Shown: positions 45,500 through 55,762 of the stretch, piece by piece
Layout: every line of letters begins with the position of its first letter
How positions within the stretch are numbered: position 1 is the first letter of the stretch
DNA from: Bacteroidales bacterium
Lineage (GTDB): Bacteria > Bacteroidota > Bacteroidia > Bacteroidales > UBA1402
Assembly (NCBI GenBank): GCA_017380635.1
Contig: JAFODP010000003.1
Coordinates: 20,124-84,123 of the forward strand
Direction: 5' to 3'
DNA length: 64,000 nt
Program-made: the position numbers and the translations under genes
The notes under the pieces: generated by a model
The model's database searches: none
The model's input: only the letters and a program-made list of their open reading frames with translations
What the model was told of the DNA's origin: nothing

Positions 45500-47092
45500 A
45501 TGAAAAAGATATATGTAATGTTATTGAGCCTTGTCTTGCTGGTGGCTTCTTGTTCGGAATTCCTGAACGTGACGCCCGAAAACTCGCAAGTGGCCGACGA
45601 TTATTGGCGCACACAGCAAGACGTTGAAAATGTGTTGATAGGTGGTTATTATTACCTGCGCTCTACCGTGGTCGATTACCTTATCCCTTGGGGCGAATGT
45701 CGTGCGGGATTGGTGTACAATGCCAAGTCGAACACTCGTTTGCAGACCTGGCAGATGCAAGCTTCCAATACTTCGCTCTGCGATTGGTCTACTTTCTACA
45801 AGATTATCAACGTGGCCAACACGGTGTTGGCTCGTGCCGACGAAGCTTGTCAGAATGACGAGACCTATACCGAATCTGCACGCAACAGTCACTATAGCGA
45901 GGCTTATTTCTTGCGCGCTCTCAGTTATTTCTATCTGGTGAGAAACTTCCGCGATGTGCCTCTTTTGCTTGAAGCTTATCAAGATGATAATGTGGTGATT
46001 AATGTACCGAAAACTTCGGAAGATACCATCATGGCTCAAATTAAGGCCGATATTAAGGCGGCTTTGGAAACCGGTGCTGCCAAGGAAAACTTCGCTACTA
46101 CTTGGGAAACCAAAGGTCGTGCTACCCGTTGGGCCTTGTATGCGCTCATGGCCGATGTTTGTCTGTGGAAAGGCGATTATGCCGATGCCATCACTTATTG
46201 CGATTTTATCTTGAATGCCAACAGTGTGAACGCGCCCCGCTTCATGTCGACGCCCAGCCGCTCGGTGTTCATGTCGATGTTCAATCCCGGCAACAGCAAC
46301 GAATCTATCTTCGAACTGCAATGGAACCAGGAAGAAAACCAGAGCAACAACCTGCCCATCCTTTTCGATAACGATCCCGACGCTACGCCCGATGCCACCT
46401 ATGTGGTGTCCGAAGCTGCTTGCGCCGATTTTGTGAACGAATACATCGAAATTTTGGGTGACGAATTTGAAGAAGGCATGCCTGCAACCAAAGAATCGCC
46501 CAGAACCTATCGTGCTTCGTTCTCGCCCAAGGAAGGTGAGGGAATTTCTCGCGGTATGTCAAGAGGTTATGTGTGGAAATATATCGGTTCAACCACCGAA
46601 GATAAAAAGCGTACCACCAACTATTACGATCCTAACTTCATCATCTATCGTGTGGCCGATGTCATTCTGATGAAGGCCGAGGCTTGTCTTTTGATGGATG
46701 GCGGCGAACCTACTGCCCAACATAAATTGGAAGCCGTGAAGTTGATCAACCAGATTCGTCGTCGTGCTGCCATCAGCGATTTCTGCGACGAAGATCTGAC
46801 CATGGTGGAAATGTTTTCACAAGAAGAATTGCTCAACCAAGTGCTGGATCAGCGTAAGCTCGAATTTTTGGGCGAAGGCAAAATCTGGTACGATATGCTG
46901 CGTATGGGCCGCGCCAACAACAATCAGTATAAGAACTCTTTGTTGGTGGAACAGGTGCTCAACTACAACTCATGCGCCAGCATCTCTTGGTTGAAATCGG
47001 TGCTTACTTCCGACAATGCGCTTTTCCTGCCCATCATGAGTACGGAATTGGAACGCAACGACAAATTGATTCAGAATCCTTATTACAAATAA
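45500..47092 (+). CDS. SusD/RagB-type outer-membrane lipoprotein
   Basis: The 530-residue lipoprotein begins MKKIYVMLLSLVLLVASC. It shows the SusD layout: an N-terminal SEFLNVTPENSQ stretch, helical TPR-like units with YSEAYFLRALSYFYLVRNF (about 135-155) and a C-terminal region with QVLDQRKLEFLGEGKIWYDMLRMG. It acts as the lid of the upstream SusC. An ATG at 45488 that overlaps the susC stop is possible, but the start at 45500 gives a proper signal peptide. Confidence 0.97.
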   Translation: MKKIYVMLLSLVLLVASCSEFLNVTPENSQVADDYWRTQQDVENVLIGGYYYLRSTVVDYLIPWGECRAGLVYNAKSNTRLQTWQMQASNTSLCDWSTFYKIINVANTVLARADEACQNDETYTESARNSHYSEAYFLRALSYFYLVRNFRDVPLLLEAYQDDNVVINVPKTSEDTIMAQIKADIKAALETGAAKENFATTWETKGRATRWALYALMADVCLWKGDYADAITYCDFILNANSVNAPRFMSTPSRSVFMSMFNPGNSNESIFELQWNQEENQSNNLPILFDNDPDATPDATYVVSEAACADFVNEYIEILGDEFEEGMPATKESPRTYRASFSPKEGEGISRGMSRGYVWKYIGSTTEDKKRTTNYYDPNFIIYRVADVILMKAEACLLMDGGEPTAQHKLEAVKLINQIRRRAAISDFCDEDLTMVEMFSQEELLNQVLDQRKLEFLGEGKIWYDMLRMGRANNNQYKNSLLVEQVLNYNSCASISWLKSVLTSDNALFLPIMSTELERNDKLIQNPYYK

Positions 47093-47098
47093 GCCGCG

Positions 47099-48898
47099 AT
47101 GAAAAAGTTAGTTATTTTTACCTTGATACTCTGTTTGGTGGCTTGTACCGACCCTTTTGCCGGCCAGCCTTTCATCACACCGACAGAAATTGAAAACGAG
47201 ATGACCTGTACTACTTTGCTGGAACATCGTAGCGAGGATTTCTCTACTTGGATTGAACTGTTGCGTTATGCCGACTATTACAATGGTTTGAAAGACGTGA
47301 CTGCATCCATTACTTTGTTTGCGCCCACCAACGAGGCTATGCGGGAATTTTTGCAATGGCAAGGGGTGGAAAAAGTGCAAGACCTCGATTTGACTTACGC
47401 CCGTTATGTGGTGCAGAATCATATTTTGAACGGTGCCAAAATCAATAGTGAAACCTTCATCAACTTTGCGGTGGATGCCGAACCTTTGCAGGTGCAGAGT
47501 TTGTTCAATGCTTACCTGAAGCCTACTTTCGGCCGCACCATCACCGAGGTGGACGATGCCGACCGCACAGACGAAATCATCGATGAAGAAACCTTGTTCA
47601 TCAACAACCAGGCAGCCGTGCAACCTCGCGACAGCGGTGGTGTACGCTTTACGGAAGCCTCCAATGCCATCATCTACTACATGGACGACGTTATCCGTCC
47701 TTTGGCCGAAACCATGGTGGATAAATTGGAAGAACAAGGTGAATACAGCATTTTTGCGGCTGCCTGCCGTGAATCGGGTTACGACAAAGTGGTGGAAAAA
47801 GTGCGCGATACCATCCGCATTCAGGGTGGTGGTTACACCATTCAGGATTATCGTTTCACTTGTTTTGCGCCCAGCGACGAAGCCATGGCTGCTGCCAACA
47901 TTCATTCTTTGGACGATTTGAAAGCCCGTTGTCGCGAAGACTTGCCGCAAGCCGGCGATTCGGCTCTTTATCAGTATGTGAAGTATCATTTCTTCGACCA
48001 AGCTTACACCAAGGAACAATTCTGCAAGTTCAACAGTGTGGACGAAACACTCATTTACGATACGCAGTTGGATGGTCAGGTGATTATCTGCCGCAACGAT
48101 ACGATCGATTATTCAGTGCCCATGCTCAACGATAAGGCTACGTTTGTTCGTTCCAACATCGAAGCCCGCAATGGTTATATTCACAAGATGGACTATTATC
48201 TGCCTGTGTTCGAACCCGAACCTGTAACCATCAAATGGGACTTCTGCAACTCTTCCGATATCATTGCCATTGTCAATGCTTATGGCGCTTCCAGAAGTTT
48301 GGGTAATTTGTTTAGCTCGGCTCTTACCAACAAGGAAGAAAAGGTGGATCTTTCGGACATGCATCGAGATGGTGATTTCGGCCCCGTGAGCAGTTTTACT
48401 TATCAGGCCAATGCCGCCAAGGCTAGTTACTCCAACTATCGTGCCGTAGGTTTTACCAAGTGTAAATATCTGAAGTCGAGCGATAAGAATAATAATACTT
48501 ATGGCGCTTACATGAACAATTTGCTCAATCTCAACTTGGGTTATGCCGGTTGGATTCAATTCAAGACGCCCACTATTATTAAGGGTAAGTATAAAGTGAC
48601 TTTGCATTATGCTTCGGACGTTACCATGAAGGATTTCCACTCGGCCGGTTCGCTTACCAAGTTTCAGTTCGATCCGGAGCTGGGCAAGAGTGAATGGACC
48701 AAGAATGCCCAGGTATACAAGGGTTTGCCCACCAAATCGGTAATGTATTGCAGTGCCGATCTGGTTTTGTTCGAAGAAATTGAATTTGATAGCTCCAATA
48801 GACATTTGTTCAAGGCTATTATGTTGGATATCAATGCAAAAACGAATAGTGTTTACCACCAGATGTGGGATTATCTTTTGTTTGAACCTATCAAATAA
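47099..48898 (+). CDS. FAS1-domain lipoprotein
   Basis: The 599-residue lipoprotein (lipobox CLVAC) has two FAS1-like domains: about 35-205 with ASITLFAPTNEAMREFL, and about 210-375 with FTCFAPSDEAMAAANI and LYQYVKYHFFDQAY. A C-terminal beta-rich domain of about 200 residues follows that could bind a ligand (GWIQFKTPTIIKGKYKVTL). It starts 6 bases after SusD and is followed by another FAS1-like lipoprotein. This is where SusE/F-like or SGBP-type proteins usually lie. Confidence 0.88.
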   Translation: MKKLVIFTLILCLVACTDPFAGQPFITPTEIENEMTCTTLLEHRSEDFSTWIELLRYADYYNGLKDVTASITLFAPTNEAMREFLQWQGVEKVQDLDLTYARYVVQNHILNGAKINSETFINFAVDAEPLQVQSLFNAYLKPTFGRTITEVDDADRTDEIIDEETLFINNQAAVQPRDSGGVRFTEASNAIIYYMDDVIRPLAETMVDKLEEQGEYSIFAAACRESGYDKVVEKVRDTIRIQGGGYTIQDYRFTCFAPSDEAMAAANIHSLDDLKARCREDLPQAGDSALYQYVKYHFFDQAYTKEQFCKFNSVDETLIYDTQLDGQVIICRNDTIDYSVPMLNDKATFVRSNIEARNGYIHKMDYYLPVFEPEPVTIKWDFCNSSDIIAIVNAYGASRSLGNLFSSALTNKEEKVDLSDMHRDGDFGPVSSFTYQANAAKASYSNYRAVGFTKCKYLKSSDKNNNTYGAYMNNLLNLNLGYAGWIQFKTPTIIKGKYKVTLHYASDVTMKDFHSAGSLTKFQFDPELGKSEWTKNAQVYKGLPTKSVMYCSADLVLFEEIEFDSSNRHLFKAIMLDINAKTNSVYHQMWDYLLFEPIK

Positions 48899-48908
48899 TT
48901 GAGTGCGT

Positions 48909-50792
48909 ATGAAAAAGACTATCATTATATTATCTGCCGTGTTCGCTTTGTGTATGACTTCTTGTCAAGAGCAATGGACAGAACATTTCGGACAAGAAGA
49001 TGTCCTTACGGCCGAAGGTATCGAATTGAGCAATCTCTATGCCGATGAATACCTGCAATCTGAAGGCAGTCTTCAGACAATGAAAGCTTTGTATCAGGAA
49101 AGTGGCTTGTTGGACAAAATGGCCAAGGGCGCTTACTGTACGCTTATCGTGAGTGAAGATGCTTACCTGGCCGATGCCGAAGAACTGACATCCCACGAAA
49201 ATTTTGCCAAGAATCTTTTCTCTACCATGCCGGTGCCTCCTTCTTCCCTGACGGAAGGTTTCGGTATCTATACCTTGAGCGGAAAGAATCTTTGGGTTAC
49301 CAAAGGCGCTGAGGGTCAGACTTATTTGAATAGGGTAGAAGTGGACAAGATGGTGAAAGTGCGCAATGGTTACATTTATTTTGTGAAAGGCGCTCTTCCT
49401 GTACAACCCTCTATTTATGAATACATTCAGTCGCTGGGCAAGGATTACTCCATGTTCAAACAATTGATTGCTCATTTCGAGGAAGTGTATTTCGATGCCG
49501 CTGCTTCTACGCCTTGCGGAACCGACCTGATGGGCAACACCATTTATTCCGACTCGGTGATGGCTATCCGCAATACTTTGATGGATCGTTATACCGAAGA
49601 CGGACTTTCTTATTGGAACATGCATAGCGAAGCTTATCAATCGACCTTGTTCATTCCAAGCAACGACCTGATTCAAAATGCTTTCAACGAAGCTATCGTG
49701 AATATTCCCGAATGGCTCAATCGCTCGGCTACCGCTGCCGATACTTTGAAGTTTGCCAAATGGATGGTGAGCAGTTTCTTCGTGGATAAGCGTTTGGCTC
49801 CCGAACAAGTGGCTGCCAGCGTTCCCGGTCAGTTTGAATGTGTGGGCGGTCATATCCGCGAAATCAACGAAGCTACCGATAAGGAAATGTTTACGGCCTA
49901 TACGGCAGCTCAATGGAAACCATCTGTACAGACGGTGAATACTGCTGAACCCGTGGAATTGTCGAATGGTACGGCTTATTTCCTTACATCCTACAAAATT
50001 CCTAATCACATCGTTATTTGGCGTGTGAAGTCGCGTTTTTATCAGATTTGGGCAGCTTTGAATGCCGAACAGAGAGGTTGGGACGATGCCACTTCTCAAG
50101 CGACGGAAGGCGGATATTTCCGTTGGGATGGTTGGGAAAAACCCGACAACTCGGTAGAAGGCCAAAGTTCTTTTGAATTGTCATCTACCTTGCCTACCAT
50201 GTATTATTATTTGCTTACCGCGGCTCCTTCGGCCAAGGCTCAGGCCGATTCGGCATTGGTGTCGGTGGAATACGATGGCCTTTTGTACAACGATGCAGAA
50301 CGCGCTTTCGGCTTGAAAGAAGTGAACTTGCCTGCCGGCGAATATTATTTGCGCATGGGCTTCAAGCACTCACTGCCTTATTCGGTAAGCATTTATTTCT
50401 GTGGTCAGGACGAATATTTTGGTCCGCAGAATTGTTTGGTGAAGGATATGTCGCTCATTGCCACCGGATCTAACTTCCACTTCGACCGTGGTGGTGCCAT
50501 GGAAGGTTTGGATTTCTTCGGTTCGGAATCTATCGGTTATCCCGAATATTTCGATTGGCGTTGGTGGTACGACCAGGATCCTGCCAGATATCAGAAGGCT
50601 TCTGCCTACGATACCGATGGTTATCAGGTGGCTATTGTCAACTTGAAGCGTCCGGGCAATTTCAAGATTAAGGTTACGTCTGCCGATAACGCAGCTTTGT
50701 ATAAGAATGGTCGTCAGGACAGAAGTAAATCCGATGTGAATCAGCTGATGATGTATCATTGGTGTTTGCGTCCTACTCAAAATAATTATTAG
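48909..50792 (+). CDS. FAS1-like lipoprotein
   Basis: The 627-residue lipoprotein (lipobox CMTSC) has more divergent FAS1-like units (SLQTMKALYQESGLLDKM near 50; PSIYEYIQSLGKDYSMFKQL near 165; STLFIPSNDLIQNAF near 245). A C-terminal beta-rich domain, rich in Tyr and Trp, runs from about 380. The start at 48909 (ATG) was chosen over a GTG at 48903 because it begins the signal peptide. It ends with a TAG that overlaps a Shine-Dalgarno-like sequence for the second SusC. Confidence 0.82.
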   Translation: MKKTIIILSAVFALCMTSCQEQWTEHFGQEDVLTAEGIELSNLYADEYLQSEGSLQTMKALYQESGLLDKMAKGAYCTLIVSEDAYLADAEELTSHENFAKNLFSTMPVPPSSLTEGFGIYTLSGKNLWVTKGAEGQTYLNRVEVDKMVKVRNGYIYFVKGALPVQPSIYEYIQSLGKDYSMFKQLIAHFEEVYFDAAASTPCGTDLMGNTIYSDSVMAIRNTLMDRYTEDGLSYWNMHSEAYQSTLFIPSNDLIQNAFNEAIVNIPEWLNRSATAADTLKFAKWMVSSFFVDKRLAPEQVAASVPGQFECVGGHIREINEATDKEMFTAYTAAQWKPSVQTVNTAEPVELSNGTAYFLTSYKIPNHIVIWRVKSRFYQIWAALNAEQRGWDDATSQATEGGYFRWDGWEKPDNSVEGQSSFELSSTLPTMYYYLLTAAPSAKAQADSALVSVEYDGLLYNDAERAFGLKEVNLPAGEYYLRMGFKHSLPYSVSIYFCGQDEYFGPQNCLVKDMSLIATGSNFHFDRGGAMEGLDFFGSESIGYPEYFDWRWWYDQDPARYQKASAYDTDGYQVAIVNLKRPGNFKIKVTSADNAALYKNGRQDRSKSDVNQLMMYHWCLRPTQNNY

Positions 50793-50796
50793 GAGG
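50791..50796 (+). promoter_or_regulatory. Strong Shine-Dalgarno sequence before the second SusC
   Basis: AGGAGG lies 6 bases before the ATG at 50803 and overlaps the stop codon of the preceding gene. Bacteroidota genes mostly lack such sequences, and few other starts in this window have one this good. Confidence 0.8.
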
Positions 50797-50802
50797 AAAG
50801 TT

Positions 50803-53800
50803 ATGAAGATGAGAATATTTCCCTTTATCCTGATGTTGTGTCTGAGCTTGACTTTGCAGGCACAGACAACGTATAAAGCCCGTGTGCAATCTACCGATGG
50901 AAGCGCCATTGAAGGTGTTATCGTGTCGGTGCAGGGCGATAAAGCTACGGCTATTACCGATGCTAATGGTGAATTCAGCCTGAAAACGGATAGCAAGGAG
51001 GCATATGTCCAACTGGCTACTCCCGGATTCTACACCCGAAAAGTGGCTTTGACCTCTGCTACCGAAAGCATTGTGATGGTGCCTGTTGCAACGGCTCTTT
51101 ACAATGGCGAAGTGGTACTCGACCATGGGGTACAGGTGCGCGATGAAGCTTCGGCCGTTCTGAGTACGGTTTTGAATAAAGACTTTAAGACGAATCCTTC
51201 TGCCTCGCTTGCCTGGCAAGATGTGGATCCTGCTTTGAGAGTGGAACGCAAGAGCGGTATGCCCGGCGAAGGTGCTTATTTCAATATCCGTGGTTTGCAT
51301 ACTTTGAATGCAGAAAACACGCCGCTTATTTTGGTGAATGGTGTGCCTTACCTGGCCAATACTTCGGTGAGCGATGTGAACAATGCTTACAGTCGTGATG
51401 CTATGTTTGCCTATAACGCCGCCGATATCCGCAGCATCACCGTGCTGAAAGGTGCAGAAGCTGCCATGTACGGAGCCTTGGCTTCCAACGGCGTTATCTT
51501 GGTAGAAACTCAGCAGGCCACCAGCGACAATCTGGATACACGTATCACTTTCTCGGGCAACTATGGCCTGTCGCAAGTGAAACAACAATTGCCCATGCTC
51601 AATGCACGCGACTACCAAGATTATCTGATGGAAATTGGTCAGACTCGTTATGCTTCTTTGTCCGATTTTCAGAAGGATTATCCTTTCTTGGCCGGCACGA
51701 ACGATTATTATTATGCCTATCTTTTCAACAACGAAACCGACTGGACCTCGCAGATTTATCGTCCGGCCATGGTGACGGACAATGTTTTGCGCGTGGAAGG
51801 TGGTGACGAAGTGGCCAAGTATAATATTTCATTCGGATATACCCGCGAAGAAGGCGTTTTGGACAACACCAACACCGATCGTTATCATACGGCTTTGAAC
51901 ACCAACATCATGGTGGCGCCTGAGTTTGAGATTTTTACCTCTGTCAACTTGGCTTACATCAACAGTCATTTGAACAACAGTGGTATGAAGCTGGAAACCA
52001 ATCCTATTTTGGCCGCTTATCATGCCATGCCCAACTTGCATCCTTATCAGAAATTGAGCGACGGCGGCATCATCAACGGACGTTATGCCAAGTACAACAG
52101 CTGGGCTGTCAATCCGAATCCGACCTATGCTTACGATTTGGTTTCCAATCCTATGGCTATCGTTAATACGGTGAACAGCAGCGACAAGATTTACGATGCC
52201 AACATTCGTCTGGGCTTGAATTACAAGGCTACCGACCTTTGGACACTGACGGCTTTGGTAAACCTCTATTACGATTATACCGAAGAATATGTCTTTACGC
52301 CCGGTGTGGATCAGGCCGCTATTATTCCCCAATTGTTTGGAACGGGTGAAAACTTTGTATCCATGGGTGTGTTGCGTCAGTCGGCATATTACTACAATGT
52401 AAACGCGGCATATCACAATGTTTTCGGCGACAAGCACAGTCTGGATGCTTATCTGGGTGCCCGCGTCATGACCAAGAGCTACGAATACGATGCTTCCAGC
52501 GGTTACAACTCGGCCAACGACTACAACCGTACGCTTTCTATGGTGACCGACGAATGGAGCATTTTTGGTAACAACGACGATTGGAAATACATGAGTTTCT
52601 ATGCACATGCCGATTATTTGTACAACAACTTGTGGAAAACCACAGCCGGTTTGAGCATGGACGGCACTTCGGCTTCGGGTGTGGATGCGCCCCGTTTCGG
52701 ACTTTTCCCCTCATTGTCGGCTACTTATCTGGCTGCCAACACGGGTAAACTTCCCGAGGCTTTCGATCGCATGAACCTGACGGCAGAAGTTTCGCTTTCG
52801 GGCAATAGTCGTTTCTCGTCGAATTATGGAAAGAATTATTATGTGTCCAACAACCTCTTCAACCTGGGTACCATCGTGCGTAACGGCGTTCCCAATACTT
52901 ACTTGGAATGGGAAAAGAAGGCTCAGGTAGATTTGGGCGTGGATATGTCTTTGTGGAAACAATCTTTCGATCTTCGTTTGAATGCTTATTTCGCACATCA
53001 TTACGATTTGTTGCTCGATACCAAGATTTCGGCTGTTTATGGTTCTAACGAAGCTTATTATGCCAATACGGCAGCTATCAACAATATGGGCGTGGAACTG
53101 GCTGCTCGTTACAATGTGCTGAATACCAAAGACTGGAACTGGCAAGTATATGCCAACGCTTCATTCTTGAATAGTCGCATCGCCGATCTTGGACAGATGC
53201 AGTCGTTCATCAAGGATTACGATTTCTACAATGGCGACGATGCACAGACCCGTCTGAAAGTGGGTGAAACACCTTACGAATTCTGGGGCTACGAAACGGC
53301 CGGCATTTATGCTACCACCGCTCAGGCTCAAGTGCCTACGGATGCTACCGGCAAGCCGCTGAAAACGCCTTATGGCGGCTACTACCAAGGTGGTGATGTT
53401 ATTTTCGTCGACCAAAACAATGATGGCACTATCAACGACAAAGACCGTGTGGCCTTGGGTGCTGCTACCCCCGATCTCTATGGCTCTTTCGGTACTTCAT
53501 TGCGTTATAAGAAGCTGACGCTGACGGCCGATTTCGGTTTCAGTTTGGGTAACGAGGCTTACAATGCCACCCGTCGTCAGACCGAATCGATGAACAATTT
53601 CTACAACCAGTCGCTGGCCGTGATGAACCGTTGGCAAGTGGAAGGACATCAAGCTTCCATGCCGCGCGCCGCTTATGGCGACCCATCGGGCAACAGTCTT
53701 TTCAGCGATCGTTGGATAGAAGATGCCAGCTACCTGAAACTGCGTCGTTTGATGTTGTCGTACGATTTCGACCAGTCGCTGCTCCGTTTCGTGGAAGGTC

Positions 53801-53958
53801 GTGTGTGGATTTCGGCCGAAAACTTGTGGACTTTGACTTCTTACCTGGGTGCCGATCCGGAATTTTCTTACAGTTATGCCGAAGCGCTCCGCGGTTTCGA
53901 CTATGCCAAGGTAAGCCAGCCGGCCATGCTCCGATTGGGTGTTAATTTGAATTTCTAA
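50803..53958 (+). CDS. Second SusC/RagA-type TonB-dependent transporter
   Basis: The 1051-residue protein has a signal peptide, a carboxypeptidase-regulatory-like domain (about 25-95), a plug domain (about 110-245, with YFNIRGLHTLNAENTPLILV and ITVLKGAEAAMYGALASNG) and a C-terminal barrel ending LRLGVNLNF. It is shorter than, and clearly different from, the SusC at 42192, and its plug lacks the usual IRG-GTxS form. Paired with the SusD at 53969, it probably takes up a different fragment of the same polymer. Confidence 0.95.
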   Translation: MKMRIFPFILMLCLSLTLQAQTTYKARVQSTDGSAIEGVIVSVQGDKATAITDANGEFSLKTDSKEAYVQLATPGFYTRKVALTSATESIVMVPVATALYNGEVVLDHGVQVRDEASAVLSTVLNKDFKTNPSASLAWQDVDPALRVERKSGMPGEGAYFNIRGLHTLNAENTPLILVNGVPYLANTSVSDVNNAYSRDAMFAYNAADIRSITVLKGAEAAMYGALASNGVILVETQQATSDNLDTRITFSGNYGLSQVKQQLPMLNARDYQDYLMEIGQTRYASLSDFQKDYPFLAGTNDYYYAYLFNNETDWTSQIYRPAMVTDNVLRVEGGDEVAKYNISFGYTREEGVLDNTNTDRYHTALNTNIMVAPEFEIFTSVNLAYINSHLNNSGMKLETNPILAAYHAMPNLHPYQKLSDGGIINGRYAKYNSWAVNPNPTYAYDLVSNPMAIVNTVNSSDKIYDANIRLGLNYKATDLWTLTALVNLYYDYTEEYVFTPGVDQAAIIPQLFGTGENFVSMGVLRQSAYYYNVNAAYHNVFGDKHSLDAYLGARVMTKSYEYDASSGYNSANDYNRTLSMVTDEWSIFGNNDDWKYMSFYAHADYLYNNLWKTTAGLSMDGTSASGVDAPRFGLFPSLSATYLAANTGKLPEAFDRMNLTAEVSLSGNSRFSSNYGKNYYVSNNLFNLGTIVRNGVPNTYLEWEKKAQVDLGVDMSLWKQSFDLRLNAYFAHHYDLLLDTKISAVYGSNEAYYANTAAINNMGVELAARYNVLNTKDWNWQVYANASFLNSRIADLGQMQSFIKDYDFYNGDDAQTRLKVGETPYEFWGYETAGIYATTAQAQVPTDATGKPLKTPYGGYYQGGDVIFVDQNNDGTINDKDRVALGAATPDLYGSFGTSLRYKKLTLTADFGFSLGNEAYNATRRQTESMNNFYNQSLAVMNRWQVEGHQASMPRAAYGDPSGNSLFSDRWIEDASYLKLRRLMLSYDFDQSLLRFVEGRVWISAENLWTLTSYLGADPEFSYSYAEALRGFDYAKVSQPAMLRLGVNLNF

Positions 53959-53968
53959 GCGAACGATT

Positions 53969-55699
53969 ATGAAGAAATTATTCTATATGCCTCTCTTGGC
54001 AGTGTTGCTGGGTTTTGCTTCCTGCCAGTTTTTTGAAACAGATCCTGATAATGTTTTGAACGAGGATCAGTATATCTCCAAGGAAAGTGAAATGTATCGT
54101 GGTTTTCTGGGCATCATTACCCGCATGCAGGAAGCCGGCGACCATGCCATTTTCCTCACCGATCCGCGCTCTAATTATATGGAAACTACCGGCAACGCGC
54201 CCATTGCTTTGCAGAACCTCTATCGTTACGAAAGCACCGATGGCAATGAATATGCCGATCCTCGACCTTACTACGCGCTCATTGTGAGTTGCAACGACTT
54301 CATGACCAAGCTCGACGATTTCTACAACCGCGTGGACGGCGCTTTGAGCGACAGTGCCAAGGTGCATATTCCCCGTTTGGTGTCATCGGCTTTGCGTCAT
54401 AAAGTGTGGGGTTACTATATGTTGGGCCGCATCTATGGCGAAGCCTACTGGTACGATACCAACATGACAGAGCTCGACAATCTCGACAACGAAAATGTCT
54501 TCACCAAACTCGATATGAAGGGCATTTGCGACTATTGCATCGATTTGCTCGACAATGGCGTAGAACTTTGCGGACAGCGCATTCCTGCCAACTTGGAAAT
54601 GGATTGGACTTATTGGGTGAATCCCATGGGTGGTAACACCGCCTACAAGCATTGGAACCTGATGACGCCCCGCTGGATCAATCTGCGTGCCGAACTAGCC
54701 TCGTGGCGAACCAATTACGAAGACGAAGCAGCGGCCAAGGCCGATTGGCAATGGGTGCGCGACAATATCTTGGCCTATTTGAATAACGCCATGGTGAACG
54801 GTAGTCATTGGTATAGCTGTACCATGCAGATCATTTTGGAATATCCCAATATTTTCTGGACAGAGCAAGTGGCCTACGAGCCACAGATCATGGGTGCTGT
54901 TTTCTACGATTACCAGAACAAGCAGACCAACCGTCTGGTACAATATTTCTGTCCTGAATATCCTGCCGACGGCTATTATTTGAAACCCGCCGAAAAGGCT
55001 TTGGATATTTATACCGAAGCCGATATCCGTGGTCCGAAACAACGTTTGGTTTGTAACACTTTGGGCGGACAATTGGCTTTCAGCAAGTATTATTATACCC
55101 GTTTGAACAACCAAGGTTATCTGCGTCAGAATATTTTTGAAATCCAACCGACGATACCTTTGTTCAGAGGTCATGATTTGCACTTCCTATTGGCCGAAGC
55201 AGAAAACCATCTGGGTCATTGGGATGTGGCTAAGACTTTGCTCAATACCGGTTTGCTGAACCGTTTCCCCGGTGGTCGTCTCACTGTTCCCACCGATAGT
55301 CTGGATGGACAAGCCATTTGGAGTGAATATTATTGGGCCGGCGAGGATGTCAACTGGTTTGCCTCTTCGGGTGGCTACGGCGATATCGGTATTGTGGGCG
55401 CCAACCGTGCTAAGGAATACGACCTGCCGGTGATTTCAGATGATGCCACCGAAGCAGAAAAATTGGCTTTTGCTTACGACAAAGACCGCATCAAAGCTTA
55501 CGACCTGGCACTTGCCGACGAGTATTTGAAGGAATTCACCGGCGAAGGAAAATCTTACAGTTACTTGGTGAAAATGGCCGAACGTTACGACAAGGATTAC
55601 AAGATTGTATTCGACCGCGTAAAAGCTAAATATGCCGATGCATCGCAGGTGGAAGCCTCTCTGCAGGAAAAATATTTCATCGATTGGACTTTGGAATAA
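53969..55699 (+). CDS. Second SusD/RagB-type lipoprotein
   Basis: The 576-residue lipoprotein (lipobox GFASC) starts with FFETDPDNVLNEDQY, typical of SusD-like proteins. It has helical segments such as RHKVWGYYMLGRIYGEAYWY near 143 and LHFLLAEAENHLGHWDVAKTL near 405. It follows the second SusC by 10 bases. The C-terminal part is unusual in ending with a charged helical tail rather than the common SusD motif, so it belongs to a divergent SusD group. Confidence 0.92.
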   Translation: MKKLFYMPLLAVLLGFASCQFFETDPDNVLNEDQYISKESEMYRGFLGIITRMQEAGDHAIFLTDPRSNYMETTGNAPIALQNLYRYESTDGNEYADPRPYYALIVSCNDFMTKLDDFYNRVDGALSDSAKVHIPRLVSSALRHKVWGYYMLGRIYGEAYWYDTNMTELDNLDNENVFTKLDMKGICDYCIDLLDNGVELCGQRIPANLEMDWTYWVNPMGGNTAYKHWNLMTPRWINLRAELASWRTNYEDEAAAKADWQWVRDNILAYLNNAMVNGSHWYSCTMQIILEYPNIFWTEQVAYEPQIMGAVFYDYQNKQTNRLVQYFCPEYPADGYYLKPAEKALDIYTEADIRGPKQRLVCNTLGGQLAFSKYYYTRLNNQGYLRQNIFEIQPTIPLFRGHDLHFLLAEAENHLGHWDVAKTLLNTGLLNRFPGGRLTVPTDSLDGQAIWSEYYWAGEDVNWFASSGGYGDIGIVGANRAKEYDLPVISDDATEAEKLAFAYDKDRIKAYDLALADEYLKEFTGEGKSYSYLVKMAERYDKDYKIVFDRVKAKYADASQVEASLQEKYFIDWTLE

Positions 55700-55762
55700 T
55701 CAAAGAATCAACAGAATAATCAAATCATTATTTTATTTATTACTATTTAATTATCAACAATT

